Assembly: GCA_963757335.1 (NCBI GenBank)
Contig: CAVWRJ010000013.1
Span: 558,001 to 622,000, forward strand
Origin: DASQPA01 sp963757335
GTDB lineage: Bacteria; Acidobacteriota; Thermoanaerobaculia; Multivoradales; UBA5704
DNA length: 64,000 bases
Reading direction: 5' to 3'
The notes under the pieces are model-generated. The model made no database searches. It had not been told where the DNA came from and saw only the letters and a program-made list of their open reading frames with translations. This document shows positions 36,574-45,365 of the stretch, piece after piece. Position numbers and translations under genes: made by a program. The first letter of the stretch is position 1. Each line of letters opens with the position of its first letter.

Positions 36574-37035
36574 TCATGATACTTTGCAGCCAAAAACACA
36601 ACCAAGGAATATTGATTTTGCAAATAGTGGTAGTCCATAACCGGCTTGATAACATCTCAGTACCGAAGATGCATAGGCCAAGATGCCATTGTCACTCGTT
36701 GATTGGGCAACGGGCAGTTGTGGTATTGGCTGCCCCCACCCAAGACAAATGCTAACAAAGTATGACGCTACTAGTATTGTAGCATAGGTGTATATGTTTC
36801 TGTGGCCCCGTCGGAATGCCACCACAATCATTGCTACAGCAAGAGTCAAGGGCAATGTTTTAATAAAAACTTCCCAAATCGTATGAACGTCGGCCGCGAA
36901 CCCCTTCGATGTCGGCGGAAGTAAATGCCCTACAACTATAACGACGATCGTGGTCCAGGCGCCGTCACATCCGATGAGCTGAAGAGCACAGCTTACGAGA
37001 GACAGTTCATGCAATGGTGAAAGCTTCTCTGCCAC
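36574..37035 (-). CDS. AT-rich membrane protein, unknown
   Basis: A 153-residue protein with about four hydrophobic segments (VVIVVGHLLPP, TLPLTLAVAMIVVAF, YATILVASYFVSICLG, AKSIFLGCVFGC). Not recognised. The gene and its flanks are far richer in A+T and in rare codons than the rest, and a near-consensus promoter precedes it. Start: GTG 37035; a TTG a few codons later is also possible. Looks transferred. The stretch 36325-36573 between it and lepA holds nothing recognised. Confidence 0.55.
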   Translation of the reverse strand: MAEKLSPLHELSLVSCALQLIGCDGAWTTIVVIVVGHLLPPTSKGFAADVHTIWEVFIKTLPLTLAVAMIVVAFRRGHRNIYTYATILVASYFVSICLGWGQPIPQLPVAQSTSDNGILAYASSVLRCYQAGYGLPLFAKSIFLGCVFGCKVS

Positions 37036-37114
37036 GAGTAGTCCTGATGTTAGCTACAGCTCTATATTATCTAGGTCTACGTGCTCAATCTCCTCACCCT
37101 TGCAAAGTCTTTAT

Positions 37115-37142
37115 AATATAACGACTACCAATTGTTTGTCAA
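37115..37142 (-). promoter_or_regulatory. near-consensus sigma70 promoter
   Basis: Minus strand: TTGACA, 16-base spacer, TATATT (alternative TATTAT with 18). About 80 bases ahead of the 36574-37035 gene. The best promoter match seen in the window, in an AT-rich island. Confidence 0.6.
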
Positions 37143-37239
37143 TGAAGAAGAAAGCCAAGCCCAACGGCTTCTCGGGTGTCACCCATGTCTCCGGTCCAAT
37201 CTGTTACCCATGTCTCTATCTGTACTCATTGGCATCTTT

Positions 37240-38846
37240 TCACCGAGCGCCAGCGGCGAATCGCCGGAAAAACGAGTCGGGCTTCCATGCCGGCCGGGCG
37301 TCGGCGTCGGCGACCGCGAGGAGGAGCTGGCGCATGATCTCTTCATAGAGGGCCGCGGCGCCCAAGTCGACGGGCTGGTTCAGATCGTCGGAGGGAGCGT
37401 GGTAGTGCGCGGTCAGCCAATCCTTGAAGATCTTCTGCTCGGGCGTGCCGAGCTCGAAGCCGATGTCCAGCTTGAGCGCGGGAATGCCGCGACGGATGAA
37501 GCTGTACTGGTCGCTGCGGATGAAACCGTTGCGCAGCGGCTCGGGGTCGGCGATGGCCTTGACGCCCGAGCGCTTGCGCGATGGCGGCGGCGCGGTCGCC
37601 CAAGTCGGATTCGGCGAGTCCCTGGACCTTCAAGATGCGCACGGGGACGATGGGCAGGAACATGTCCACGTTGATGTCGGCGACCATGGACTGGGAGCGA
37701 CCGTGGGATGGGTGGCGAAGTACTTCGAGCCCAGCAGGCCTTTCTCCTCCCCGGTGACGAAGACGAACAGGATCGAGCGCCGGGGCTTCTCTGCGCTCTT
37801 CGCCAGGTTGGCGGCCATGTCGAGCAGCAGCGCGCTGCCCGAACCGTTGTCCATGGCGCCGTTGTAGATGCGGTCGCCGTTGATGGCCTCGCCGATCCCG
37901 AGGTGGTCGACGTGGGCGGAGAGGACGACGTATTCGTTCTTGAGCGCGGATCGGTGCCGGGGAGCCTGGCGACGAGGTTGGCGGATTCGATCTTTCTGCG
38001 CTTCACGCTGGCGCGCGCCTTAAGCGATGCGGCGAGGGCGAAGTGCGGCAGCGGCTTTCTGTCTTTGCCGAGTGCTGCGATCGCCGCGAACGTGCTGGCG
38101 GAGCCTGCGAAAAGCTTTTCGGCCCGCGCAGGATTGAAGGTGAGGGCCATCTCGAGCCCGGCGGCCTCCTGAAGCTCGGGAGCGGCGAGCTCCATCGAGG
38201 GATGCGCACGGTTGAGCGACATACGCGACCACGGGATGTCCATGGAGGCGGGGTTCGGGATGGAGATGGTGCCGATGGCACCGGCGGCGCGGAGGGCCTT
38301 CCAGCGCTCGGGCATGGACTGGTAGTGCGCCGCGAGCGCGGTGGGGATGTCCGCGGGGGAGCCGGCGAGGTAGACGACGATCTTGCCGTGGAGGTCGAGC
38401 CCGGCGAGCTCGTCGAGCTTCCTCTCCGGGACCTGCAGGCCGTAGCCGACGAAGATGAGCGGCGCCGTTACTTCCCTGGTGGCGAGATCGGAGCGCAGGT
38501 TGAAGAAGGCGTCCTCGCCGAGGAGGAGCGGCTCGGCCTTACCGCTACGGATGAGAGAGGCGGATGAGCTTCTCTCGTCGATCCGCCGCTCGATGATCTC
38601 TACAGGCTGGTAAAAGCCCTGGGTGCCGGCGGCCTCCAGACCCGCCTTGGTGAGCTGCTCGACGATGTAGGCCTCCGCCTTGCGGAGACCAGCGCTGCCG
38701 GTCTCGCGGCCCTCCATGTTGTCGTCGGCAAGAACCTTGACATGGTTCCACCAGGTTTGACCGTCGAAGTGTTTCTGAGTGGGCTGCTGGGCGTGAAGGC
38801 TCATCGCGAGCCCCGAGATCACGGCGAGAAGCAAGATCCGGTGCAT
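37240..38846 (-). pseudogene. secreted M28-family aminopeptidase, three frameshifts
   Basis: A zinc exopeptidase of about 530 residues, with signal peptide MHRILLLAVISGLAMSLHA. A PA-like domain (VGYGLQVPERKLDELAG) precedes the M28 domain. Zinc-site pieces appear in successive frames: HVDHLG, then AMDNGSGSALLLDM, TGEEKGLLGSKYF, then VADINVDMFLP, and finally YHAPSDDLNQP. The shifts lie near 37945 (one base lost), 37690 (one lost) and 37570 (one gained). Signal peptide and ends are intact. Either degraded or affected by sequencing error; three events favour a pseudogene slightly. Confidence 0.8.
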
Positions 38847-38960
38847 GCGAAGGTCCCTCCGACCCCAGGGTATTGATTCGGAAGCATAGCACCGGGCGGA
38901 AGGAAGGTGGAAAGGCGATTGCCACGGTTCGTTGGCTTGGAGGAAAAGGGGCGCTAGATC

Positions 38961-40465
38961 CATTCTCTTACACACATCTAAGCGAGGCTACCGATGGCGC
39001 CCACGGCGTCGATGGCGATGACAAAGCTCGGGTTCTCTGAAGGCCTATCCAGATGGCCTTGGGTCCGGGAGGACCATCTCCCTTTCGCGCCAGATACCCT
39101 CCGAGCCGGGCCATCAGGGATAGCATTTCCCCGAGGGGTGGAGCAGAGAGGGGCGGCTTCTTCTTCTGGACCACGATGTAGACCGCTCTCCACTCTTCGG
39201 TGGCAAAGACCGCTTCACAGGACAGATCGGGGACCGTTCTACCCAGCATCGCCAAGTACAGCACACGCCAGGCGATGATCATGTAGAAAGCCAAGGCGAC
39301 TTCCAGGCGATCTCGCGTCTGCAATTGCAGTTGCTCGACCTTGCAGCCGCTCTTGAGAATCCGGAAGTACACTTCGATCTGCCAACGGCACAGATACCAC
39401 CGTACCTTCTCCTCGGCCTCGGCCCGCTCGCCACCGGCAAGCTCGTGAGCAAGAGCCACTGAACCGGCTCGACTTGTGGCGGGGACTCCTCCCAAGCCAG
39501 GATCGCCGTCACTTCTACCTCCGAGAGTTTGCTGCCCACCCGAGAGGGAGGTCTCAGCTTCACGCGTGCAGCTCTCAAGGTCTGAACGACATGCCGGGCG
39601 GGCCGATCCGGGGCTGCCGCCAGGTCAAACTCCAGCATCCCAAGGATTTCGGTCTCCCGCACCGCCTGCTAAAGATGGCGACCGTCGCTCAGCTTACGGT
39701 CATAGGAAGACCGGATAAGCCAGGCTGCTTCCCCGAGCGCCCTTGTTCAAACAGTTCGAACAGGTCGGACTCAGGGTCTGCCACATAGACCAAACGAGTT
39801 TCAGCCAGGCCCCACTGAAGATCGCAGACGCATCGGTATCCTTCGAGCCAGCGCAGGCTTTCCTTCTCCTCGATCGGTCGGTTCAAACGGTGATGGCGGT
39901 CCTTGCCTCCGTGGCTTTCGGCATCTCGAGCCCAACTCCACTGATCCAGGACCCCCAGACAGAGCCGGTCCGGGGTAATCGCCAGAGTCGGATGGAGATG
40001 TAGACCGGAGGAAGCCTGGTAGGTCAGAGGGCCGAGTCCCTCGATCTGAGGCTTACTCGTGTAGTCCAGCTCGGTCGTGTCCTGAACGCAAAGTACGACC
40101 GGAAACTCCTTCATCCGCTCCAGAGTCGCGTCGCGGTGGGGCTCCAAAACCCTTTCCCCAGTTACATTCTCGTTGCTGAACAAGCGATAGGCGGCTTGCG
40201 TCTCCCCCCAACTTTGGAACGATGAGGGGACGCTCCCTTCCGGACGCCTCGATAGGCCCTCCAGCACCTTCTCGGCCCGGCGGCGCAACCTCTAGTCTCC
40301 GAAGTTGGCCGTCAGCATCTCTCGACTGGGCCAGGTCTCCTGACTCTCGACTTCTCCCGCGACACGACTTCCCATGGCGCCTCCCCGATAGTCATTCCGT
40401 CTTGGGGAAACAGGGGAACATACTTCGGCGCCTATGTACAGAACAAAGTTGTGTGTAAGAGGGTG
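38961..40465 (-). mobile_element. IS50/Tn5-like insertion sequence (IS4 family)
   Basis: A 1505-bp element. Its ends are 19-bp inverted repeats: CATTCTCTTACACACATCT on the left and, inverted, CACCCTCTTACACACAACT on the right (15 of 19 match). They resemble the Tn5 outer end CTGACTCTTATACACAAGT. A 9-bp direct repeat, CGCTAGATC, flanks it at 38952-38960 and 40466-40474, the size made by Tn5. It carries one transposase frame (minus strand), now broken. The insertion is therefore recent enough to keep an exact target duplication, yet its transposase is dead as read. Confidence 0.85.
38978..40375 (-). pseudogene. IS4-family (Tn5-type) transposase, disrupted
   Basis: The DDE transposase in pieces. 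The first part starts with ATG 40375 and has MLTANFGD before an in-frame TAG (40292-40294), then RLRRRAEKVLEGLSRR and ETQAAYRLFSNENVT. The catalytic parts are LCVQDTTELDYTSKP (first Asp), YVADPESDLFELFEQ (second Asp) and the YREK signature region RWQIEVYFRILKSGCKVEQ (Glu). Frames change near 39670 and 39430 and again near the C-terminus. At least one stop and two shifts make it inactive as read. Confidence 0.85.
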
Positions 40466-40474
40466 CGCTAGATC

Positions 40475-40747
40475 ACCCGCTCGATCTCTCGATATCCTTG
40501 ATCGCCTGCTCGAACAGGATGTCTTGCTCACCGCTCGCTTTGGCAGCGTCGTACCTGACGGCGTCGAGTTCCTCAAACAAGGCCTAAAGAGGCGAGGGAG
40601 ACGAGAGCGGGGAGGGCGTCGACCCTGCGAGACGCGCCTGAGGCGGGGCCAAACACGTCCACGAACGCCAAACCCAGGAACACGAGCAGCACGCACTTGT
40701 AGGGCCATGGGACCTTGGGCTAGACACTGCTCCTTAAGCCTGCTATC
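40475..40747. other. gap between IS and HigBA, no gene recognised
   Basis: On the minus strand a short frame with one hydrophobic stretch (KCVLLVFLGLAFVDVFG) is present but has no start codon. It may be a fragment cut by the IS. Nothing else seen. Confidence 0.2.
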
Positions 40748-40764
40748 GTTCCCACCATGGGAAC
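40748..40764 (+). promoter_or_regulatory. inverted repeat, likely HigA operator
   Basis: GTTCCC-ACCAT-GGGAAC, a perfect 6-bp inverted repeat, lies 45 bases upstream of the HigB-like start. HigA antitoxins bind such palindromes to repress their operon. A possible -10, TATCGT, lies just upstream. Confidence 0.45.
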
Positions 40765-40809
40765 TGTAGCGCACTCGCGCTTCCCATCCATGGAGGCGAC
40801 GAGCGGTGC

Positions 40810-41094
40810 ATGAGGGTACTTGGCAAGAACCACCTGGTCACGTTTGCTGCTAGCCACTCGGATGCGCGATCGGCCCTCGCTGTCTGGGAGCACGAGGTGG
40901 GAGATGCGACCTGGACGACGCCGACTGATCTGAAGCGGAGATACCCAAAGGCCAGTCTCGTAGGAAGCGACAACGTGGTATTTGACATACGGGGAGGCAG
41001 GTACCGTTTACAGGCGCGGGTGAGTTATGCAACCGGTATTGTGATCGTGGTCAGGATAGGTACTCATGGCGACTACGACAAATGGAGCTTCTGA
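40810..41094 (+). CDS. higB: HigB-family toxin
   Basis: A 94-residue RelE-superfamily toxin of the HigB type. ASHSDARSALAVWEHEVGDATW, TPTDLKRRYPKASLV, VFDIRGGRYRLQARVSY and VVRIGTHGDYDKW are the standard blocks, with Gly-Gly-x-Tyr-Arg and a final His-x-x-Tyr-Asp. HigB cleaves mRNA on the ribosome. Toxin-first order is typical for higBA. Confidence 0.9.
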   Translation: MRVLGKNHLVTFAASHSDARSALAVWEHEVGDATWTTPTDLKRRYPKASLVGSDNVVFDIRGGRYRLQARVSYATGIVIVVRIGTHGDYDKWSF

Positions 41095-41101
41095 GGCGGC
41101 T

Positions 41102-42286
41102 ATGGACAAAGTAATTAAGACAGCAGAGGACTACTCTGACGCGCTCGCGAGGCTCCACGCCCTGCTCGATCTAGATCCCCAGCCCAGCTCCTTGACCGCC
41201 GAACGGGTTGAACTACTTGCCCTTCTAATCGCAACTTACGAGCGCGAAAGCTTTGAACGGTTGCCGACTCCGACACCGGTCGAGGCTATTCGCTTTCGGA
41301 TGGAGCAACTAGCGCTAACCCAGAAGGACCTCGCCAGATACGTAGGCTCGGCAAGCCGGGCCTCTGAAGTCCTCTCTGGGAAGCGCCCCTTGACGCTTCC
41401 CATGATTCGGGCTCTAAGCTCAGGCCTCGGTATTCCCGCGAGCCTGCTGATCATCGAGGCTGGGGAGGAGCGAAGCACCGAACCGGAGCTAGCTTGGGAG
41501 AAGTTCCCTACATCAGAGATGGTACAGCGAGGCTGGATCCAGGCACCACAGGCCGGAGCTGTCGACGCGATCCGCTCGTTCATCTTGCCGGTTCTGCCCT
41601 ATGCTGCTTCGTTTAGACGCACCATGCATTTTCGTGGAGCTCGCAACGTCGATAGCTATGCGTTGCTTGCCTGGCTAGCTCGTATTTGGCACCAAGCCGA
41701 TAAAAAGTTACCGCGCGTTCGGACCGAAAGCGCACCAGTTTCAGATCTTGCCCGAGACGTTGTACGCCTCAGTTGGTCTGAGCGGGGGCCACTACTCGCC
41801 ATTGAGTTACTTGAGCAGCACGGTATTCCTGTAATTGTGGAACCGGCCCTTCCAAGAACTTTTCTCGACGGCGCAACACTTTTTCGCGCCGAAGGTCCTG
41901 TGATTGGACTTGCACTTCGTTTTGATCGCTTAGACAACTTCTGGTACACACTGCTTCACGAACTCGCACATATCGTCCTCCATTCGAATCGGGCCATTCT
42001 TTTCATCGACGACCTGGAAGCTGGCGCAACCGACGAGGTTGAGAACGAAGCCGATGCTTATGCAAGTGAAGCTCTAATTCCTGAGGAAGCTTGGCGTGCT
42101 AGCCCAGCTAGCCGGCTGAGGTCACGTCAAGCAGTCGAGCATCTTGCGCGGCAGCTTCGGATTTCCCCAGCGATAGTAGCCGGTCGAGTGCGGCGTGAAT
42201 ACAATGATTATCGAGTGCTGAGTGATCTAGTGGGACATCACTCAGTTCGCCGGCTGTTCCCAGATCTCATATGGGAGGAGAGTTAA
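41102..42286 (+). CDS. higA: HigA antitoxin fused to an ImmA/IrrE metallopeptidase
   Basis: A 394-residue fusion. The N-terminal 130 residues are HigA-like: DKVIKTAEDYSDALARLHALL, PTPVEAIRFRMEQLALTQKDLARYVGSASR (HTH), SEVLSGKRPLTLPMIRAL. The C-terminal part is an ImmA/IrrE zinc peptidase: LLEQHGIPVIVEP, then WYTLLHELAHIVLHS (HExxH about residue 287) and ENEADAYASEALIP. IrrE-type peptidases cut repressors in response to damage, so the fusion might cut or sense its own repressor. ATG 41102 (GAGG six bases before) is preferred; ATG 41066 would overlap higB. Confidence 0.88.
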   Translation: MDKVIKTAEDYSDALARLHALLDLDPQPSSLTAERVELLALLIATYERESFERLPTPTPVEAIRFRMEQLALTQKDLARYVGSASRASEVLSGKRPLTLPMIRALSSGLGIPASLLIIEAGEERSTEPELAWEKFPTSEMVQRGWIQAPQAGAVDAIRSFILPVLPYAASFRRTMHFRGARNVDSYALLAWLARIWHQADKKLPRVRTESAPVSDLARDVVRLSWSERGPLLAIELLEQHGIPVIVEPALPRTFLDGATLFRAEGPVIGLALRFDRLDNFWYTLLHELAHIVLHSNRAILFIDDLEAGATDEVENEADAYASEALIPEEAWRASPASRLRSRQAVEHLARQLRISPAIVAGRVRREYNDYRVLSDLVGHHSVRRLFPDLIWEES

Positions 42287-42288
42287 TT

Positions 42289-43323
42289 ATGAAATCTTTG
42301 TACGTCCCTGTTCTTAGATCACACCAAGCCGAGCGCCAAGCAGTTGGTGAACTCCAGGCAGACTTGAGGGAGATCACAGCCCCGCTTATTGAAGTGTCTC
42401 GGGCAACAGCCACGAAATGGAAGACTCATTCGGCGCAAAGAGTCGCAAGAGAACTCCAGGAATTGGTAGGCTGCTGCGGCAAGGGAGAGTTGTACCTTGA
42501 TCTCGGAGCGCTCATGGATCGCGAGGACTTCGAGGCCATTGGGCTCGACCTGCAGCGCCGGTTACTGACTCTTCGGTCTGAGGCACAGCTGATTCTCCGA
42601 TTGAAAGACTTGAGCCGGCCTGATCGTCTTCGCGGTCTGAGAGAGCTTCTTCGGCAGCACGGTGCAGGGTTTCGTGTGACCTCAGAAGACTATATCAGTG
42701 ATGAGTTGGTTGGCATGTCGGCGCCCCTGCGACGCCTGGACCTCGCGGCATCTAACGTCGACCTAATAGTCGATTGCCAAGTAATGGAGGAGGGACAGGC
42801 TATGAAGGGCACGGCAGCACTGCTGGAAACCAGTTACAATTGGCGGTCGATAACCTACATTGGCGGCTCATTTCCACCTGACTTGGCTGATCTCCATAAG
42901 AACGATCAGCACGAACTCCCACGTCACGAGTGGCACTGCTTTACGCGCGAGAGACGCCCTTCCGACCGTACAGTCCGTTACGGCGACTACACTATTCAGC
43001 ATCCACACCAAGCCGACCCACCACCAAAGTCGCTGCCTAGTGGCTCCATTCGTTACGCGAGTAGCACTTACTGGGTTGTGATGCGCGGCGAGAAGCTGAA
43101 CAGCCCCAACGGACCCGGACACGAGCAGTACATTGCCCAAGCGCAACTGCTATGCGAGCGACCAGAGTTCTGTGGTCCGCAGTTCTCTTCAGGCGACGCT
43201 TATATCGAGTCTATCTCGCGACAAACCGACCGGACTGGAAATCCGATGACGTGGCTTCAGGCGGGCATAAACCACCACCTAGCATTTGCAACTCGTCAAA
43301 TCGGTTCCGCTCTCGCAGCATAA
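42289..43323 (+). CDS. Beta-protein family (PF14350-type) protein
   Basis: A 344-residue protein of the Beta-protein family, first named from a phage T4-type sequence. The opening SLYVPVLRSHQAERQAVGEL and APLIEVSR, then ELYLDLGAL and LILRLKDLSR are family-like (a TIM-barrel-like fold is suspected). YIGGSFPPDLADL follows. Function unknown; members are found near sce7726-type and phage-related genes. GGGAGGAG lies eight bases before the ATG, and the start is two bases after the HigA stop, so it is in the same operon. Confidence 0.75.
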   Translation: MKSLYVPVLRSHQAERQAVGELQADLREITAPLIEVSRATATKWKTHSAQRVARELQELVGCCGKGELYLDLGALMDREDFEAIGLDLQRRLLTLRSEAQLILRLKDLSRPDRLRGLRELLRQHGAGFRVTSEDYISDELVGMSAPLRRLDLAASNVDLIVDCQVMEEGQAMKGTAALLETSYNWRSITYIGGSFPPDLADLHKNDQHELPRHEWHCFTRERRPSDRTVRYGDYTIQHPHQADPPPKSLPSGSIRYASSTYWVVMRGEKLNSPNGPGHEQYIAQAQLLCERPEFCGPQFSSGDAYIESISRQTDRTGNPMTWLQAGINHHLAFATRQIGSALAA

Positions 43324-43882
43324 GGGCCGCCGACAAGTATGCTCGTAGCTCGCCGAATGACCTTGCTGCCAACAACTGCTCCTGAAGCGCTCTTCGGCGT
43401 ATATGCGCCTTTCCCTTCCGCGGAATGATGGCGAGCAGTTCGTCTCGGCGCAGAAGGGAAATACTGGCTGTCGCGCTAACAAGTGGGTTAATTCTAGGAT
43501 GCCGAAGCGGAATAACTATAACCTGCCTAGTGGTCGAGCGGTAGGCCAGTGATACTCCGCACCAGAGCGGAAGGCTGGACAGAAGCGGTAGCGCCAAGCG
43601 GCGACCAGCTACAAACGTGAGCGTGTCACAGTACTGCGAAAAGGCGGCAATTTGGGTGTCGACTCGTTGGAGAGAGTCGAAATCGCTCTTAATTTCGAAG
43701 CCATCAAGGGTCTCACCGGAAATCGCCAACAAATCAAGTCGCCCTCCGGATGCTGGAAACTCTTCGAGTACAACCTTGCCGCAGGCGAGGCTCTGGATTA
43801 GGGCTGTTCGGATCTCTAGCTCCGAGAGATCGCGACCTGCCGCAGAGCGGGGGACGGCTAGGCGACGCGGCTGGGTAGTCAT
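43211..43882 (-). CDS. sce7726-family protein
   Basis: A 223-residue protein. ELEIRTALIQSLACGKVVLEEFPASGGRLDLLAISGETLDGFEIKSDFDSLQRV is the family core; the DLLAI-x-GFEIKSD pattern resembles a PD-(D/E)xK nuclease strand (Asp, then Glu-x-Lys). Partner of Beta-protein genes elsewhere. Its 3' end overlaps the convergent Beta-protein gene by 113 bases. The last about 30 residues may be read-through rather than conserved sequence. Confidence 0.78.
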   Translation of the reverse strand: MTTQPRRLAVPRSAAGRDLSELEIRTALIQSLACGKVVLEEFPASGGRLDLLAISGETLDGFEIKSDFDSLQRVDTQIAAFSQYCDTLTFVAGRRLALPLLSSLPLWCGVSLAYRSTTRQVIVIPLRHPRINPLVSATASISLLRRDELLAIIPRKGKAHIRRRALQEQLLAARSFGELRAYLSAALMLRERNRFDELQMLGGGLCPPEATSSDFQSGRFVAR

Positions 43883-44355
43883 AGCATTTCTTCGAATCTA
43901 GGATAGGCTGGTTCAAGGAGCCACAGGACCGAGTGATCTACTCGACTCTTGCGAGTTCGACTACCTCCTATCTCACTATGGGGGCTTTCACCTCCCACGG
44001 ATGGCGAGTCCCATGACACCGGCATCTTGGAACGTCGCCGGGACGCAGTCAAAGAAGGGATACGCAGTTGCACTAAGCTTCGACCGTTCTGGCAAGTGGC
44101 TGAGTTGTCCGTGCTCCATCCCTGGACGGGGAGACTGCTAAGCCCGACGGAGTCGAGCATTATCTCAGGCTCCCACGCTGGCCTTGCGCTTCGCCAACAT
44201 GTAACCACTGTAGCACAAACAAAGCGTAATCGGAGCCGAGCGGTAACGCAGCCCCCTAAGCAGCAGGCCATCGTCCGCTCCCCTCTTCTCCTCGCGGCCT
44301 GGCCAGGGGGCCGAGGAGCAGGTCGGAAGATCCGGGCTCGGCTGGCGCGCCTACT
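43883..44355. other. gap between sce7726 and the antidote fragment, no gene recognised
   Basis: About 470 bases of mixed composition with no convincing frame on either strand. A GTTCGACT-like T-loop near 43953 is not backed by a tRNA fold. Might contain the lost toxin partner of the 44455 gene, but no toxin motif is visible. Confidence 0.2.
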
Positions 44356-44383
44356 TGACGTAAGTATCCACCTAGATACAACT
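44356..44383 (+). promoter_or_regulatory. weak promoter of the antidote fragment
   Basis: TTGACG, 16-base spacer, TACAAC, about 70 bases before the ATG at 44455. Confidence 0.3.
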
Positions 44384-44454
44384 ACGTCGTGTAACAAGCT
44401 GAAAACGGGACATTGGCGCGCGCAACGCATCGTCACACAACTGGAGTTGGAACC

Positions 44455-44640
44455 ATGAGCAAGGCCAAGGCTGTTACCAAGCTGCTCCCCTTCGACGCAG
44501 CGCGCTATCTCACCGACGATGCGGCGGTCGCCGAGTACATGACTGCCATCCTCGAAACAGACGATCCTGATCTTCTTCTTATGGCTCTTGGCGACATAGC
44601 TCGCGCTCGCGGCCTTCGCCTGTCCGCCCGCGTCGAATGA
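44455..44640 (+). pseudogene. truncated addiction-module antidote (internal deletion)
   Basis: A 61-residue frame that starts as a TIGR02684-type antidote: LLPFDAARYLTDDAAVAEYMTAIL, DDPDLLLMALGDIARARG. In full-length proteins an HTH follows ARARG and the chain ends near ALGLRL. Here ARARG runs straight into LRLSARVE and a stop, as if the HTH had been cut out, possibly by recombination at similar short sequences. The usual RelE-type toxin partner is not adjacent. Probably non-functional. Confidence 0.6.
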
Positions 44641-44679
44641 AGACAGCCCTCAGGCCGGCGGCCTCTCTCTCTACTCTCT

Positions 44680-45267
44680 CTACGAAAGAGCGTCCAGGGT
44701 CAACCGGTAGCGCCGTCCACCGATCGTGATCTCGGTCTCTACATGGTCGGCAGGCGCCGCCGTCGGGGCAGTCTGAGGCGGCGCGGTGGGCGGGGTCGGC
44801 GGGGTGGGTGTGGGAGCCGGGCCCGGTGCTACCCCCGGCGCGCCGGGGGAGCTGTTGGGCGCCACGGGGCCGGGATCGGCGGTGATCCCGACCTTGGCCG
44901 CCGCCGGTACGACGAGCGCATCCCAGGCCGCCTGGTTGCCGATCGCCACCAGCTTCATGAGGTCGTCGTCCCGGTCGGTCACCGCGTAGTTGGGGGGGAG
45001 CGGCAGACCGCCGGCGCGGATCACCTGCTCCAAGAGCTGCCGGGAGTAGCGCTCGCCGACCAGCGTCCCCGCGGCGGGCGAGTCGGCCCCGCCGATCGTC
45101 ACCCCGAAGGTGTCCTGGCCATCGCCGGGCGTCCAGGAGGCGCGCCCCGTCCCCCCGTCGTGGGTCCGGTAGATGATCTCCGTCGCCCCCTCCCCCATGC
45201 GGAGCCAGACGGGGATGCTGCGGAAGACGGAAGGTGTGGCGGTGGGACCGCTGGTCGGTTCGGACAC
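44680..45267 (-). CDS. hypothetical Pro-rich protein
   Basis: A 195-residue protein not recognised. The N-terminal 120 residues are globular-looking (FRSIPVWLRMGEGATEIIYR, GQDTFGVTIGGADS, LEQVIRAGGLPLPPNYAVTDRDDDLMKLVAIG). A Pro/Thr/Ala linker (about 140-170) leads to a short C-terminal strand pair (EITIGGRRYRLTLD). GTG start eight bases after AAAGGAG. No signal peptide. Confidence 0.65.
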   Translation of the reverse strand: MSEPTSGPTATPSVFRSIPVWLRMGEGATEIIYRTHDGGTGRASWTPGDGQDTFGVTIGGADSPAAGTLVGERYSRQLLEQVIRAGGLPLPPNYAVTDRDDDLMKLVAIGNQAAWDALVVPAAAKVGITADPGPVAPNSSPGAPGVAPGPAPTPTPPTPPTAPPQTAPTAAPADHVETEITIGGRRYRLTLDALS

Positions 45268-45365
45268 GGGCTTCTCCTTTCCGGCCGAGGCCGGGGATAG
45301 CGGCAGGGACGGGGTAGAAGAAATGATAGCACTGGTCAGCAGCCCTCGGAGGGCGCCGGGACCTT

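Noticed and set aside
43945..43985. T-loop-like GTTCGACT as part of a tRNA
   Set aside because: The flanking bases do not pair as a T-stem or acceptor stem, and no anticodon arm is visible.
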